From: Bacteroidales bacterium
GTDB taxonomy: Bacteria; Bacteroidota; Bacteroidia; Bacteroidales; F082
Assembly: GCA_014860665.1 (NCBI GenBank)
Contig: JACZJI010000129.1
Location: forward strand, 1 to 56,027
DNA length: 56,027 nucleotides
Direction: 5' to 3'
Below are positions 25,773 through 34,908 of this stretch, piece by piece. The notes beneath the pieces are model-generated. The model ran no database searches and had not been told where the DNA came from. It saw only the letters and a list, made by a program, of their open reading frames with translations. The first letter of the stretch is position 1; each line of letters starts with the position of its first letter. The position numbers were made by a program, and so were the translations under genes.

Positions 25773-26666
25773 ATGTTTGATTTTAGATTAAAAGTCTTTT
25801 ACACAGCCGCGAGGCATGCAAGTTTTTCTAAAGCTGCCGAAGAATTATTTATTACACAACCTGCCGTAAGTAAGCACATTCAGGGACTTGAGCAACATTT
25901 CAAAGCAAAATTGTTTCTAAGGCAAGGGAACAAAGTTTCACTTACATCTGAAGGAGAATTGCTGTATAGGTACTCCAGTGATATCTTCTCAATGTATAAA
26001 AAGATGCAGTATGATATGGACCGGCTGGGGAACAGAAACAGCGGACATATCAGATTGGGGGCAAGTACGACGCTTACCCAATACGTATTACCAAATCTGC
26101 TAAACCAGTTTCACAATGAATTTCCTGAAATAAAACTGGAAATTCTGAACGAAAACACAGACAAAGTTGAAACTGCCTTAATCAGCAAAGAGATAGACCT
26201 TGGTATTATTGAAGGCCGGAATAAAAAACGTGAAATTAAATACACGCCTTTTTTAAAAGATGAACTGGTACTGGTAACCAGAAAAGACAATCCTCTCGCA
26301 AAAAAAGGCGAAGCCACCCTGGATGAGCTGAAGGAAATTCCTCTGGTTGTCAGAGAATTTGGTTCCGGAACTTTGCAGGTAATACGCCATTACCTCAAAG
26401 AAATGAACCTGCGTGTCAGCGACCTGAATGTACAGTTGATTTTAGGAAGTACAGAAGGCATCAAAAACTACTTGAAAAACACCGAAAGCTTTGCCTTTTT
26501 GTCTATCAACAGTATTATAGAGGAGTTGCGCAACGGCACTTTCAGCATAGTTGATTACCCGGGACCCAAAATGAACAGAGAGTTTTATTTTATCTCTCTT
26601 CATGGGGAAGAAGAGAAAACCGCAATGTTATTTGAAAACTTTGTGATTAACCATCTGAAAAATTAA
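25773..26666 (+). CDS. LysR-family transcriptional regulator
   Basis: 297 residues. The N-terminal winged HTH (1-60) has the typical LysR recognition region (SFSKAAEELFITQPAVSKHIQGLE). The effector-binding domain (about 90-297) has the periplasmic-binding-like fold with LGASTTLTQYVLPNLLNQF. The sequence resembles the CysB/YeiE-like branch that responds to small metabolites such as sulfur compounds. It is followed on the same strand, after 120 bp, by an acyl-CoA ligase gene with its own promoter, which may be its target. Effector unknown. Confidence 0.92.
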   Translation: MFDFRLKVFYTAARHASFSKAAEELFITQPAVSKHIQGLEQHFKAKLFLRQGNKVSLTSEGELLYRYSSDIFSMYKKMQYDMDRLGNRNSGHIRLGASTTLTQYVLPNLLNQFHNEFPEIKLEILNENTDKVETALISKEIDLGIIEGRNKKREIKYTPFLKDELVLVTRKDNPLAKKGEATLDELKEIPLVVREFGSGTLQVIRHYLKEMNLRVSDLNVQLILGSTEGIKNYLKNTESFAFLSINSIIEELRNGTFSIVDYPGPKMNREFYFISLHGEEEKTAMLFENFVINHLKN

Positions 26667-26737
26667 GCTAACTCGTTTTTGAACCTTTTTAACAGCCTTT
26701 AAAGGCAGCTTCCACGGATTTACAACAAAATATTCAT

Positions 26738-26745
26738 TACATTTG
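26738..26745 (+). promoter_or_regulatory. -7 box TACATTTG for the acyl-CoA ligase/sirtuin operon
   Basis: TAnnTTTG match; predicted start near 26750. A GTG at 26757 would be almost at the transcript start, so ATG 26787 is the better start of translation. Confidence 0.5.
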
Positions 26746-26786
26746 AACTGTTTCAGGTGCCTGTTAACGTTCATAAACTATCCGCT

Positions 26787-29489
26787 ATGGCTGTCCGCAA
26801 CCTCGATAACATTTTTCGTCCACGACGTATCGCCATTTTCGGCGTCAACCAGGATGTAAAAAGCATTGGTGGAGTTACTCTCAGAAACCTGATGGAAGGT
26901 GGTTTCCCCGGAGTGATCTATCCCATAAATCCCAAACGGGAAGCAGTTTTGGGAATTCCTTGCTTTCCTGATGTAAAAAGCCTTCCTAAAAAACCGGATT
27001 TGGCTGTAATTGTGAATCCGGCAGAAGAAGTTCCTGATATTTTGGACGAATGCGGCAAAGCCAGGATTCATGGTATTATCATCATGTCAGCCGGATTTAA
27101 GGAAGCCGGAGAGAAAGGAATTGCTCTAGAGGAAGAGCTGAAAAAACGCCTGAAAAAATATCCTGATATGCGTGTCCTTGGCCCCAATTGTATGGGGATT
27201 ATCGTTCCGGGGAGCCATCTCAACATCAGCTTTGCAAGCGGAATGCCGCAAAAAGGTCATATTGCATTTATATCTCAATCAGGAGCATTGGGAACAGCAC
27301 TTCTTGACTGGTCAAAAGACACTAAAATCGGATTTTCATTTTTTGTTTCCATCGGCAACGCTATGGATGTAACATTTGGTGACCTGATAGATTATTTTGG
27401 TCAGGATACCAACACTTTCTCCATCATTTTATATGTTGAGACAATAGGTGATGCACGACGCTTTTTATCGGCTGCCCGTGCCTTTGCCAGAAGAAAGCCC
27501 ATTATTGTTTATAAATCCGGCAGATTCCCCCAATCTGTACAAGCTGCTATTTCCCATACCGGAGCTTTGGCTACCAAAGATAATATTTGTGATGCCTTGC
27601 TTCGACGTGCAGGCCTGGCCAGGGTTTACAACATGGGTAATATTTTTGATTTCAGCGATCTAGTGGGACGAAAAAAAATCCCGAAAGGATTTGGGCTGGC
27701 AATTATCACCAATGCCGGAGGCCCCGGTGTGATGGCAACCGATATGGTAATTTCACTAGATGGGAAATTGGTTCCACTGAAAGAAGAAAGCATTCATAAA
27801 CTGGATAAGATTCTCCCGCCATTCTGGTCCAAAAACAATCCGGTAGATGTCTTGGGCGATGCCTCTCCAGAAACCATCAGTAAGGCACTGGAAATTGTGC
27901 TGGAACAGGAAGATGTGAATGCGGCACTTGTCATCATTACACCCCAAGCTCTGACTCAGCCTACTCAAACTGCTAAAAAGGTAACCGAAGTAGCTTCAAA
28001 AACAAGTAAGCTTATTATGGCTTCCTGGATGGGCGGCCCCAGCATGCAAAAAGGAAAAGAGATCCTGAGTAATGCTCAGGTGGCTGTTTTCGCAACGCCG
28101 GAACAAGCCATTCAGGCTTACATGACCTTGATGCGATACTCAAAAAACCTGGAACTTCTGTTCGAGACTCCAAAAGAAATTCCTGTAGATTTTAGTTATG
28201 ACAGAGAGGCACTTCGCAAAAAATACGTTAAAGAAGTATTTCCTAAGAATAAAATTCTTTCAGAAAATGACTCCAAGAACCTGATAACGGATTACGGAAT
28301 CCGTGTTACAAGGCCACAGCTGGCAGCAAGTGAAAAAGAAGCCATCCAGATTGCCCAGTCTAAAGGGTATCCTGTTGTGCTTAAAATTCAGTCACCCGAT
28401 GTGACACATAAGTCTGATGTTGGAGGTGTAATTCTGAATATCGATAATGACGACATGCTTGTCCACGCTTACCGTCAGCTTCAAAAAAACTTTAAAGAGC
28501 ATGCCCCGAATTCACATCTGGAAGGGATCACTGTCCAGAAAATGGCTGACACACGACATGCTGTGGAATTGATAGTCGGTTTCAAAAAAGAGGCATTGTT
28601 CGGTACAGTTATGATGGTGGGGATGGGAGGCATTTCTGCAGAATTATTCAAGGATCAGCGGCTGGAATTTCCACCACTCAACGAACAGCTGGCACGGCAA
28701 ATGATTCAGTCACTGAAAATTTACCCGATGCTGGAAGGTTATCGAGGAAGTCCGCCCAAAAATATCGATAAGCTGGTGGAAGTGCTGATTCGCTTGTCAT
28801 ATATGGCAGCCGATTATCCTGAAATTGAAGAGCTGGATATCAATCCTTTGATTGTCACCCCTGAAGATGTCATCGCACTGGATGCACGTATCGTTATTGA
28901 TCCAAAAGAGCTGGGCAAGGAGGATATAGATTACCGTCATTTGCTGCTCCGCCCCTATCCCGAAAGGCTCATAAAAGAAATACATTTGCCGGACGGAACA
29001 CTGCTGACACTTCGTCCCATCAAACCTGAGGATGAACCTCTTTGGCTTGAGATGTTGGATAATTGTTCTAAGGATACCATTTATTCGCGCTTCCGTTACG
29101 ATTTTCAGTTCCGCTCACACCCTGTTGCAACCCAATTCTGCGTTATCGATTATGATCGTGAAATGGGTATTGTTGCAGAAATTGAAGAAAATGGAAGAAA
29201 ACGTCTAATAGGAGAAGGACGTCTTATTGCCGATCCTGATTTGGAAATGGCTGAATTCGCAATATTAATTACAGATCAATGGCAAAAAAGGGGATTGGGA
29301 TATCTCATCACCCAATACTGCTTACAAGTAGCACAAATTGCGCATGTAAAAAGAGTGGCAGCTGAAACTACGGCTAACAACAAACCCATGCTCAACCTGT
29401 TTAAAAAACTTGGATTTGAACTGTTCTTTAACGAAGATTCCACAGTCAGCATTTCTAAAGTTATTGAATACAAAAACAACGGCGCTTAA
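26787..29489 (+). CDS. ADP-forming acyl-CoA ligase fused to a GNAT acetyltransferase
   Basis: 900 residues. Order: CoA-binding Rossmann domain (MAVRNLDNIFRPRRIAIFGV...), ligase flavodoxin-like domains with the phosphohistidine motif SHTGALATKD (His257), an ATP-grasp domain (about 480-700, VLKIQSPDVTHKSDVGGV), and a C-terminal GNAT domain (about 735-890) with the acetyl-CoA loop QKRGLGYLI and NNKPMLNLFKKLGF. This is the architecture of the Pat/PatZ lysine acetyltransferases, but here the histidine needed for NDP-forming acyl-CoA synthesis is present, so the ligase half may be active (acetate/propionate plus ATP from acyl-CoA plus ADP). It lies 2 nt upstream of a sirtuin gene. Start chosen by promoter position and fit to the family N-terminus. 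Confidence 0.9.
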   Translation: MAVRNLDNIFRPRRIAIFGVNQDVKSIGGVTLRNLMEGGFPGVIYPINPKREAVLGIPCFPDVKSLPKKPDLAVIVNPAEEVPDILDECGKARIHGIIIMSAGFKEAGEKGIALEEELKKRLKKYPDMRVLGPNCMGIIVPGSHLNISFASGMPQKGHIAFISQSGALGTALLDWSKDTKIGFSFFVSIGNAMDVTFGDLIDYFGQDTNTFSIILYVETIGDARRFLSAARAFARRKPIIVYKSGRFPQSVQAAISHTGALATKDNICDALLRRAGLARVYNMGNIFDFSDLVGRKKIPKGFGLAIITNAGGPGVMATDMVISLDGKLVPLKEESIHKLDKILPPFWSKNNPVDVLGDASPETISKALEIVLEQEDVNAALVIITPQALTQPTQTAKKVTEVASKTSKLIMASWMGGPSMQKGKEILSNAQVAVFATPEQAIQAYMTLMRYSKNLELLFETPKEIPVDFSYDREALRKKYVKEVFPKNKILSENDSKNLITDYGIRVTRPQLAASEKEAIQIAQSKGYPVVLKIQSPDVTHKSDVGGVILNIDNDDMLVHAYRQLQKNFKEHAPNSHLEGITVQKMADTRHAVELIVGFKKEALFGTVMMVGMGGISAELFKDQRLEFPPLNEQLARQMIQSLKIYPMLEGYRGSPPKNIDKLVEVLIRLSYMAADYPEIEELDINPLIVTPEDVIALDARIVIDPKELGKEDIDYRHLLLRPYPERLIKEIHLPDGTLLTLRPIKPEDEPLWLEMLDNCSKDTIYSRFRYDFQFRSHPVATQFCVIDYDREMGIVAEIEENGRKRLIGEGRLIADPDLEMAEFAILITDQWQKRGLGYLITQYCLQVAQIAHVKRVAAETTANNKPMLNLFKKLGFELFFNEDSTVSISKVIEYKNNGA

Positions 29490-29491
29490 AA

Positions 29492-30241
29492 ATGGATGAT
29501 ATTATAGAACGCGCTGCGGATATGATTAGAAGCGCTAAGTACGCTGTTGCATTTACCGGTGCCGGAATATCGGTCAATAGTGGAATTCCCACTTTCCGTG
29601 GAGAGGGGGGCATCTGGAATGAAGTTGATCCCAACTATTTTAACCTAGAGTTTTTTCATAGAAAACCGGCGCTTACCTGGCAGATTATAAAACAGGTTTT
29701 TTACGACAAGCTAACAAATGTAAAACCCAACAAGGCGCACTTTGTACTTTCAGTCATGGAGCAAAGAGCCACTATTAAAAGTATCATTACGCAAAACATC
29801 GATCATCTTCATCAGGATGCGGGGAACAAGAACGTCATTGAGTTGCACGGAACTTACAAAAGACTAATCTGCACGAAATGCAGCACAGAATACGGTTATC
29901 GCTTTGCAGATTTGAATTTTCTGCCACCCACCTGTATTGTCTGTCGTGGAATTTTAAAACCTGATTTTGTATTTTTTAATGAGCCTCTGCCAGAAGAAGC
30001 AATAAATAACGCCTTTGAAGAAGTAAAAAAAGCAGATTTATTGTTGATTATTGGTACGCGTGCAGAAGTTCATCCGGCAAATACGCTGCCTCAAATCGCT
30101 AAAGAAAAAGGTGCAAAAATTATTGAAATCAATGTCAGCAAAACATTGCTGACAGATTATATTACTGATATTTTTCTGAAAGGTGATGCAAGCAACGTTA
30201 TGGAGCAACTTTGTACTCTTCTCACATGCGAAGAGCATTAG
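29492..30241 (+). CDS. cobB: Sir2-family NAD-dependent protein deacylase
   Basis: 249 residues with an intact sirtuin core: GAGIS (23-27), TFRGEGGIW, TQNID (100-104), catalytic His119 in ELHG, a zinc-binding set Cys127-Cys130-Cys148-Cys151, and the NAD motif IIGTRAEVHPAN. The Tyr-x-x-Arg pair that marks SIRT5/CobB-type desuccinylases after the GLW motif is not seen, so simple deacetylation is more likely. It directly follows the acyl-CoA ligase/GNAT fusion (2-nt gap) and should be co-transcribed. That gives a matched pair for adding and removing lysine acyl groups, plausibly on acyl-CoA metabolic enzymes. Confidence 0.93.
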   Translation: MDDIIERAADMIRSAKYAVAFTGAGISVNSGIPTFRGEGGIWNEVDPNYFNLEFFHRKPALTWQIIKQVFYDKLTNVKPNKAHFVLSVMEQRATIKSIITQNIDHLHQDAGNKNVIELHGTYKRLICTKCSTEYGYRFADLNFLPPTCIVCRGILKPDFVFFNEPLPEEAINNAFEEVKKADLLLIIGTRAEVHPANTLPQIAKEKGAKIIEINVSKTLLTDYITDIFLKGDASNVMEQLCTLLTCEEH

Positions 30242-30261
30242 CTTTTCAAATCAAAAACCCA

Positions 30262-31500
30262 TTATCGGATTTTATATTCCTTGATTTTCCTGTAAAGCGT
30301 GCGCTCTGAAATTCCCAGTTCGCTGGCGGCGTCTTTCCGCTTTCCATGGTGTTTTTCCAGTGACTTGCGAATCATTTCTTTTTCCTTTTCCTGTAAAGAA
30401 AATGATTCTTCAACCACTTCCGAAGGATGGAAACTTTTCTCCTCATGGTGCTCTATCCCCGGATTTACAATTTTCACCTCATCGGAATCGGGTTCTTTCA
30501 TTAAATCAAAATGTTCTTCCGAAACATGTTTCACGAGCAGAGCTCTTGATTTCTCCAGAGAAGGATCGTCGTTGCCTTTTTCCAGAATATCAATGACAAT
30601 CTTTTTTAACTCGGTGATGTCCTTTTTCATATCAAAAAGAACCTTATACAACAACTCTCTTTCCGAAAAATGTTCATCATTGTCTCCTCCTTTGTAAAGC
30701 ACCGGTAATACTGGACCTTTAGTTTCCGGAAGGAACATGTTCAAAGTATCGAAATCAATAAGTTTATCCTGTTCGATGATGGAGATTTGTTCGGTAATAT
30801 TCTTAAGCTGACGGACATTCCCCGGCCAACGGTATTCTGTAAGCAGGTGAATGGCATCATCTGTAAGCTGCAAAGGAGGCATCCGGTATTTCTCGGCAAA
30901 ATCGGCAGCAAACTTTCTGAAAAGTAGATAAATATCCATTTTTCTCTCATGCAGCGGCGGAATATAGATAGGAACTGTATTCAACCTGTAAAACAAGTCC
31001 TGACGGAATTTTCCTTTTTCTATGGCTTGTGGAATGTCCACGTTGGTCGCAGCTACAACACGAACATCGGTTTTTATGACTTTGGAAGAACCCACTTTCA
31101 TAAATTCACCGGATTCCAGCACACGCAGCAAACGCACCTGGGTTGAAAGAGGCAATTCAGCAACCTCATCAAGGAAAATGGTCCCGCCGTTGGCCACCTC
31201 AAAATATCCTTTTCTGGCTTCGTGTGCTCCCGTAAATGATCCTTTCTCATGTCCGAAAAGCTCTGAATCAATGGTTCCTTCAGGAATAGCACCACAGTTT
31301 ACTGCGATATAATTGCCGTGCTTTCGAGGGCTTTGCGAGTGAATAATCTGAGGAAAAACTTCTTTTCCGGTTCCTGATTCTCCCGTTATTAAAACAGTCA
31401 GGTCCGTTGATGCCACCTGCTGAGCAATGTCTATGGCACGGTTCAACAAAGGCGAATTGCCTATAATTCCAAATCGTTGTTTAACACTTTGAACGTCCAT
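30262..31500 (-). CDS. Sigma-54-dependent activator without an N-terminal sensor domain
   Basis: 412 residues. The AAA+ domain starts almost at the N-terminus, with Walker A GESGTGKE (40-47), the sigma-54 contact loop GSFTGA (87-92, usual form GAFTGA), Walker B GTIFLDE (106-112) and an arginine-finger region. An acidic linker (about 270-365) follows, and a Fis-type HTH ends the protein (KRKDAASELGISERTLYRKIKEY). With no receiver, GAF or PAS domain, control must come from a partner protein or expression level, as with PspF. It follows pheT on the same strand (20 nt) and converges on the sirtuin gene. Bacteroidota often carry one such orphan activator. Confidence 0.92.
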   Translation of the reverse strand: MDVQSVKQRFGIIGNSPLLNRAIDIAQQVASTDLTVLITGESGTGKEVFPQIIHSQSPRKHGNYIAVNCGAIPEGTIDSELFGHEKGSFTGAHEARKGYFEVANGGTIFLDEVAELPLSTQVRLLRVLESGEFMKVGSSKVIKTDVRVVAATNVDIPQAIEKGKFRQDLFYRLNTVPIYIPPLHERKMDIYLLFRKFAADFAEKYRMPPLQLTDDAIHLLTEYRWPGNVRQLKNITEQISIIEQDKLIDFDTLNMFLPETKGPVLPVLYKGGDNDEHFSERELLYKVLFDMKKDITELKKIVIDILEKGNDDPSLEKSRALLVKHVSEEHFDLMKEPDSDEVKIVNPGIEHHEEKSFHPSEVVEESFSLQEKEKEMIRKSLEKHHGKRKDAASELGISERTLYRKIKEYKIR

Positions 31501-31520
31501 GCTGTTTTGTATTTTAAAGG

Positions 31521-33980
31521 TTATCTCAGGCTGGCACCTATTTCTTTTTCGAATGCCTGCTGTATTCTTTGCATCGTTTTATCTATCAATTTATCTGTAA
31601 GGGTTTTGCTTTCATCCTGCAGGATAAATGATAAAGCATATGATTTTTTCCCTTCGGGGATTTTGTCGCCTTCGTAAACATCAAAAATTCCAACTGATTT
31701 CAACAGTTTTCTTTCCATTTTAAACGCCAGAGATTTCAATTCCTGGAAACGGATGTTTTTATCCACCACCAAAGCAAGGTCACGACGAACTTCCGGAAAT
31801 TTAGCCACAGGTTTATACTGAATCACTTCCCTCGGAATCAACCGGAACCACTCATCCCAGTCGATATCAGCAGCAAAGACCTCGCTCTTCAGTCCCATAT
31901 ATTTCAGTAACTCTTTATTCAGCAGACCTATTTCTGCCAGAGCAGTACCATTGGATTTCAGTTGTATGCCATATTGGAAATTTCCATCATTCAATTCATC
32001 AGATTCCAATCTGTCAGCATCAATTCCGGAAAGCTGAATCAAACCGTCCACCAACCCTCTCAAATAATAGAAGTTGACTTTAGTAGACTGCGAATTCCAA
32101 TTTTCTTCCTGAACCTGACCGGTTGCCATTATAAGGAGATGGCGTTCTTCTTTATAGTTTTTCTGTCCGCGTGCCTTGTCGTAATTCTCTTTTTTGAAAT
32201 ACGTTTTACCGAATTCGAAAATCTTCAGGTCATGAAGTTTTCTGTTTTGGTTGTATGCAATCACCTCAAGGCCGCCGTACAACAAAGTCTGACGCATTAC
32301 ATTCAAATCCCGGCTCAACGGATTAAGCAATACAACATTGTTCTTTTCATCGTAAACCTTACTGCGCTCGAAATATTCCGACTTTGTCAGAGAATTATTC
32401 ATCATTTCGAAGAATCCCTGCGCCATCAGGTAATCAGAAACTGCATTCTGAATTTTTTCTGCATCAGGCTTTTTCCTCAGACTGACGGAAGAGTGAATTT
32501 TATCTTCGAAGCTCACATTATTATAACCGAAAACACGAAGAATTTCCTCTACCACGTCCACTTCCCGCAATACATCCACCTTAAAAGTAGGAATCTCCAG
32601 CTTTAATCCATTTGCAGTCTCTTCGAGAATTCCCATTTCCATGTCAGTCAGAATTTCCTTGATGATTTCTCTGTCGATTTTCATCCCCACAAGTCTGTCA
32701 ACATTGGCGTAATCTATGTCTACTTCCTTCTTTTTAATGGGTTCAGGATAAACATCCTTAATCTCTGAAGAAATCGTTCCTCCGGCCAGTTCTTTCATGA
32801 GCAAAGCAGCTCTTTTCAAAGCATAGATCGTAATATTCGGATCGGCACCGCGTTCAAAACGGAAGCTGGCATCAGTTTGCAAAGTATGTCTTTTGGAAGT
32901 CTTCCTCACATGGCGCGGATCGAAATAAGCGCTTTCAATGAAAACAGAAGTGGTTTTTTCTGTTACTCCTGATTCAGCACCGCCAAATACTCCGGCAATA
33001 CACATCCCTTCTTCTACGTTGCAAATCATGAGGTCTTCCGGGTGTAGTTTGCGTTCCTCATTGTCCAATGTTACAAAAGGCGTATCAGCAGGTTGTTTTT
33101 GCACCACCACTTTATTACCTTTAATTTTGGCAGCATCGAAGGCATGAAGCGGGTGACCGGTTTCATACAACACGAAATTGGTTATGTCTACCACGTTGTT
33201 GATGGGACGTAATCCTATACTCATCAGCATTTTCTTCAGCCAGACAGGTGATTCCTTTACCTGAATGTCTTTCAAAGTAATTCCGGAATAACGCGGACAA
33301 GCGTCTAAATCCCTGACCTCAATATCAATATCCAGATCATGGTTATCAATGCTGAAGTTGCTTACATCGGGACGTTTCAGCTGATACTTTCTTGTTTTAA
33401 AATAACGGTTCAATCCGGCAACCAGATCTCTTGCGGCACCCATGTGGGAAGCAGCATCCGAGCGATTGGGAGTCAGACCGATTTCATAAACGTAATCACT
33501 TTTCAAATCGAAATAATCGGCTGCAGGAATGCCCGGCACAACGCTTTCAGGCAACACCATAATTCCGTCGTGAGAACTTCCTAACCCAAGCTCATCTTCG
33601 GCACAGATCATCCCTTCAGAGACTTCTCCGCGAATTTTGGCTTTCTTAATTTCCATGGAATTATCACCATCGTACAATGTGGTTCCCACGGTGGCTACCA
33701 ATACTTTCTGGCCTTTTGCCACGTTGGGGGCACCGCAGACAATGGGAAGGATTTTCCCGTTTCCGACATCCACAGTGGTTACACTCAGTTTATCTGCATT
33801 GGCATGCCTTTCACAGGTCAAAACAGTTCCGGTAACCACGCCCTGCAATCCTCCTTTGATGGACTGAACTTCCTCCATGCTCTCCACTTCCAGTCCGATA
33901 TCCGTTAAGATGGTGGATAATAACTGCGGGTCCACATCCAAATCAACATATTGTTTTAACCAATTATACGATAGCTTCAT
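31521..33980 (-). CDS. pheT: Phenylalanyl-tRNA synthetase beta subunit
   Basis: 819 residues, the normal length. Order: N-terminal tRNA-binding OB-fold (about 40-150, GVVTGTVLTCERHANADKL), B3/B4 editing domain, B5 DNA-binding-like domain, the catalytic-like core, and a C-terminal FDX-ACB anticodon-binding domain (KPVAKFPEVRRDLALVVD). It forms the alpha2-beta2 enzyme that charges tRNA-Phe and edits Tyr-tRNA-Phe. pheS is not adjacent, as is common in this phylum. A -7 box (TAACTTTG, minus 34052-34045) lies about 65 nt upstream, and the downstream sigma-54 activator may be co-transcribed. Confidence 0.97.
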   Translation of the reverse strand: MKLSYNWLKQYVDLDVDPQLLSTILTDIGLEVESMEEVQSIKGGLQGVVTGTVLTCERHANADKLSVTTVDVGNGKILPIVCGAPNVAKGQKVLVATVGTTLYDGDNSMEIKKAKIRGEVSEGMICAEDELGLGSSHDGIMVLPESVVPGIPAADYFDLKSDYVYEIGLTPNRSDAASHMGAARDLVAGLNRYFKTRKYQLKRPDVSNFSIDNHDLDIDIEVRDLDACPRYSGITLKDIQVKESPVWLKKMLMSIGLRPINNVVDITNFVLYETGHPLHAFDAAKIKGNKVVVQKQPADTPFVTLDNEERKLHPEDLMICNVEEGMCIAGVFGGAESGVTEKTTSVFIESAYFDPRHVRKTSKRHTLQTDASFRFERGADPNITIYALKRAALLMKELAGGTISSEIKDVYPEPIKKKEVDIDYANVDRLVGMKIDREIIKEILTDMEMGILEETANGLKLEIPTFKVDVLREVDVVEEILRVFGYNNVSFEDKIHSSVSLRKKPDAEKIQNAVSDYLMAQGFFEMMNNSLTKSEYFERSKVYDEKNNVVLLNPLSRDLNVMRQTLLYGGLEVIAYNQNRKLHDLKIFEFGKTYFKKENYDKARGQKNYKEERHLLIMATGQVQEENWNSQSTKVNFYYLRGLVDGLIQLSGIDADRLESDELNDGNFQYGIQLKSNGTALAEIGLLNKELLKYMGLKSEVFAADIDWDEWFRLIPREVIQYKPVAKFPEVRRDLALVVDKNIRFQELKSLAFKMERKLLKSVGIFDVYEGDKIPEGKKSYALSFILQDESKTLTDKLIDKTMQRIQQAFEKEIGASLR

Positions 33981-34044
33981 CTCAAATTTTCTTTAATCTT
34001 TTATCCAACTTTAACAGTAAAACTGTTACTTTTTTACAGACTGC

Positions 34045-34052
34045 AAAGTTAA
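34045..34052 (-). promoter_or_regulatory. -7 box TAACTTTG for pheT
   Basis: Minus-strand TAnnTTTG match; predicted start near 34040, leader about 60 nt. Confidence 0.5.
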
Positions 34053-34144
34053 GAAAAATTCAGGGCTCTGCCATTTTGTCGGTTATTTTTAAGATTGTTG
34101 TAAGAAGTCCAAAAACGGAACTTAGTAACCGAATTGAAAATAAG

Positions 34145-34152
34145 TACCTTTG
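34145..34152 (+). promoter_or_regulatory. -7 box TACCTTTG for the hemerythrin/LuxR operon
   Basis: TAnnTTTG match; predicted start near 34157, 17 nt before the ATG. Confidence 0.5.
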
Positions 34153-34173
34153 TCATACTAAATCAAGAAACTG

Positions 34174-34908
34174 ATGCTTATAGATCAAAATATGAAAATG
34201 GCCGATGTCGTATTACACGACCCGACCCTGGTTCCCATCATCAACCGGTTTGGAGTCCATCTGGGCATGGGTGACCTGAATATCAGTGAAATTTGCAAAA
34301 AACATAATCTTCACCTGCAATTTTTTACTACCATTTTAAATGCATTTCACGACAAACTATATTTTCCCAAAGAACAGCTGCAAAGTTTTCCTGCCAGACT
34401 GTTTGTAGATTATCTTCAAAAGGCACATCGATACTTTCTGGAAGAAAAGATTCCTGAAATTGCCGGTCTCATCAAAGAAACCATTCAGGAAAGCAGTGTA
34501 AACCAGAAAAGTTATGCTATCATCGAAAGATTTTTTGTGCACTATCGTGATGAATTCAGGACGCACATCCAAAGAGAAGAGGTAAAAGTTTTTCCGTATG
34601 TACTGAAGTTGGAAAAGGCTCTTGAAGAAGACAAAATAACGCCTGAAATTGAACAGCTTTTTCATGAATATCCCATCACGGAATATCAGGCTGAGCATGA
34701 AAATGTGGAAGAAAAAATCTTTGACCTGAAAAATATCATAGTCAGACACCTCCCCACACCCAACAACGACAGGCTTTGGTATCAGATTCTTCGTGAGATT
34801 TTCACCCTGGAAAAAGAACTCAACGAGCATTCCCGGATTGAAGACCTGATTCTGATTCCCAAAGTTAAAGCCATGGAAAACGAATTAAAATTAAAAATGG
34901 CAAAATAA
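34174..34908 (+). CDS. Hemerythrin-domain protein, RIC-like
   Basis: 244 residues. The first 80 residues resemble the ScdA_N/DUF542 helical module of RIC (repair of iron centres) proteins but lack its CCGG motif. The rest is a four-helix hemerythrin-like bundle with the di-iron ligand pattern: His in KAHRYFLEEKIPE, His-x-x-x-Glu in FRTHIQREE, His in YQAEHENVEEK and His-x4-Asp in NEHSRIEDLILIPK. It should bind O2 or NO, or supply iron for Fe-S repair, in the cytoplasm. Its stop overlaps the start of a LuxR-type regulator by 1 nt, so the two act together, possibly as an O2/NO-responsive switch. Confidence 0.88.
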   Translation: MLIDQNMKMADVVLHDPTLVPIINRFGVHLGMGDLNISEICKKHNLHLQFFTTILNAFHDKLYFPKEQLQSFPARLFVDYLQKAHRYFLEEKIPEIAGLIKETIQESSVNQKSYAIIERFFVHYRDEFRTHIQREEVKVFPYVLKLEKALEEDKITPEIEQLFHEYPITEYQAEHENVEEKIFDLKNIIVRHLPTPNNDRLWYQILREIFTLEKELNEHSRIEDLILIPKVKAMENELKLKMAK

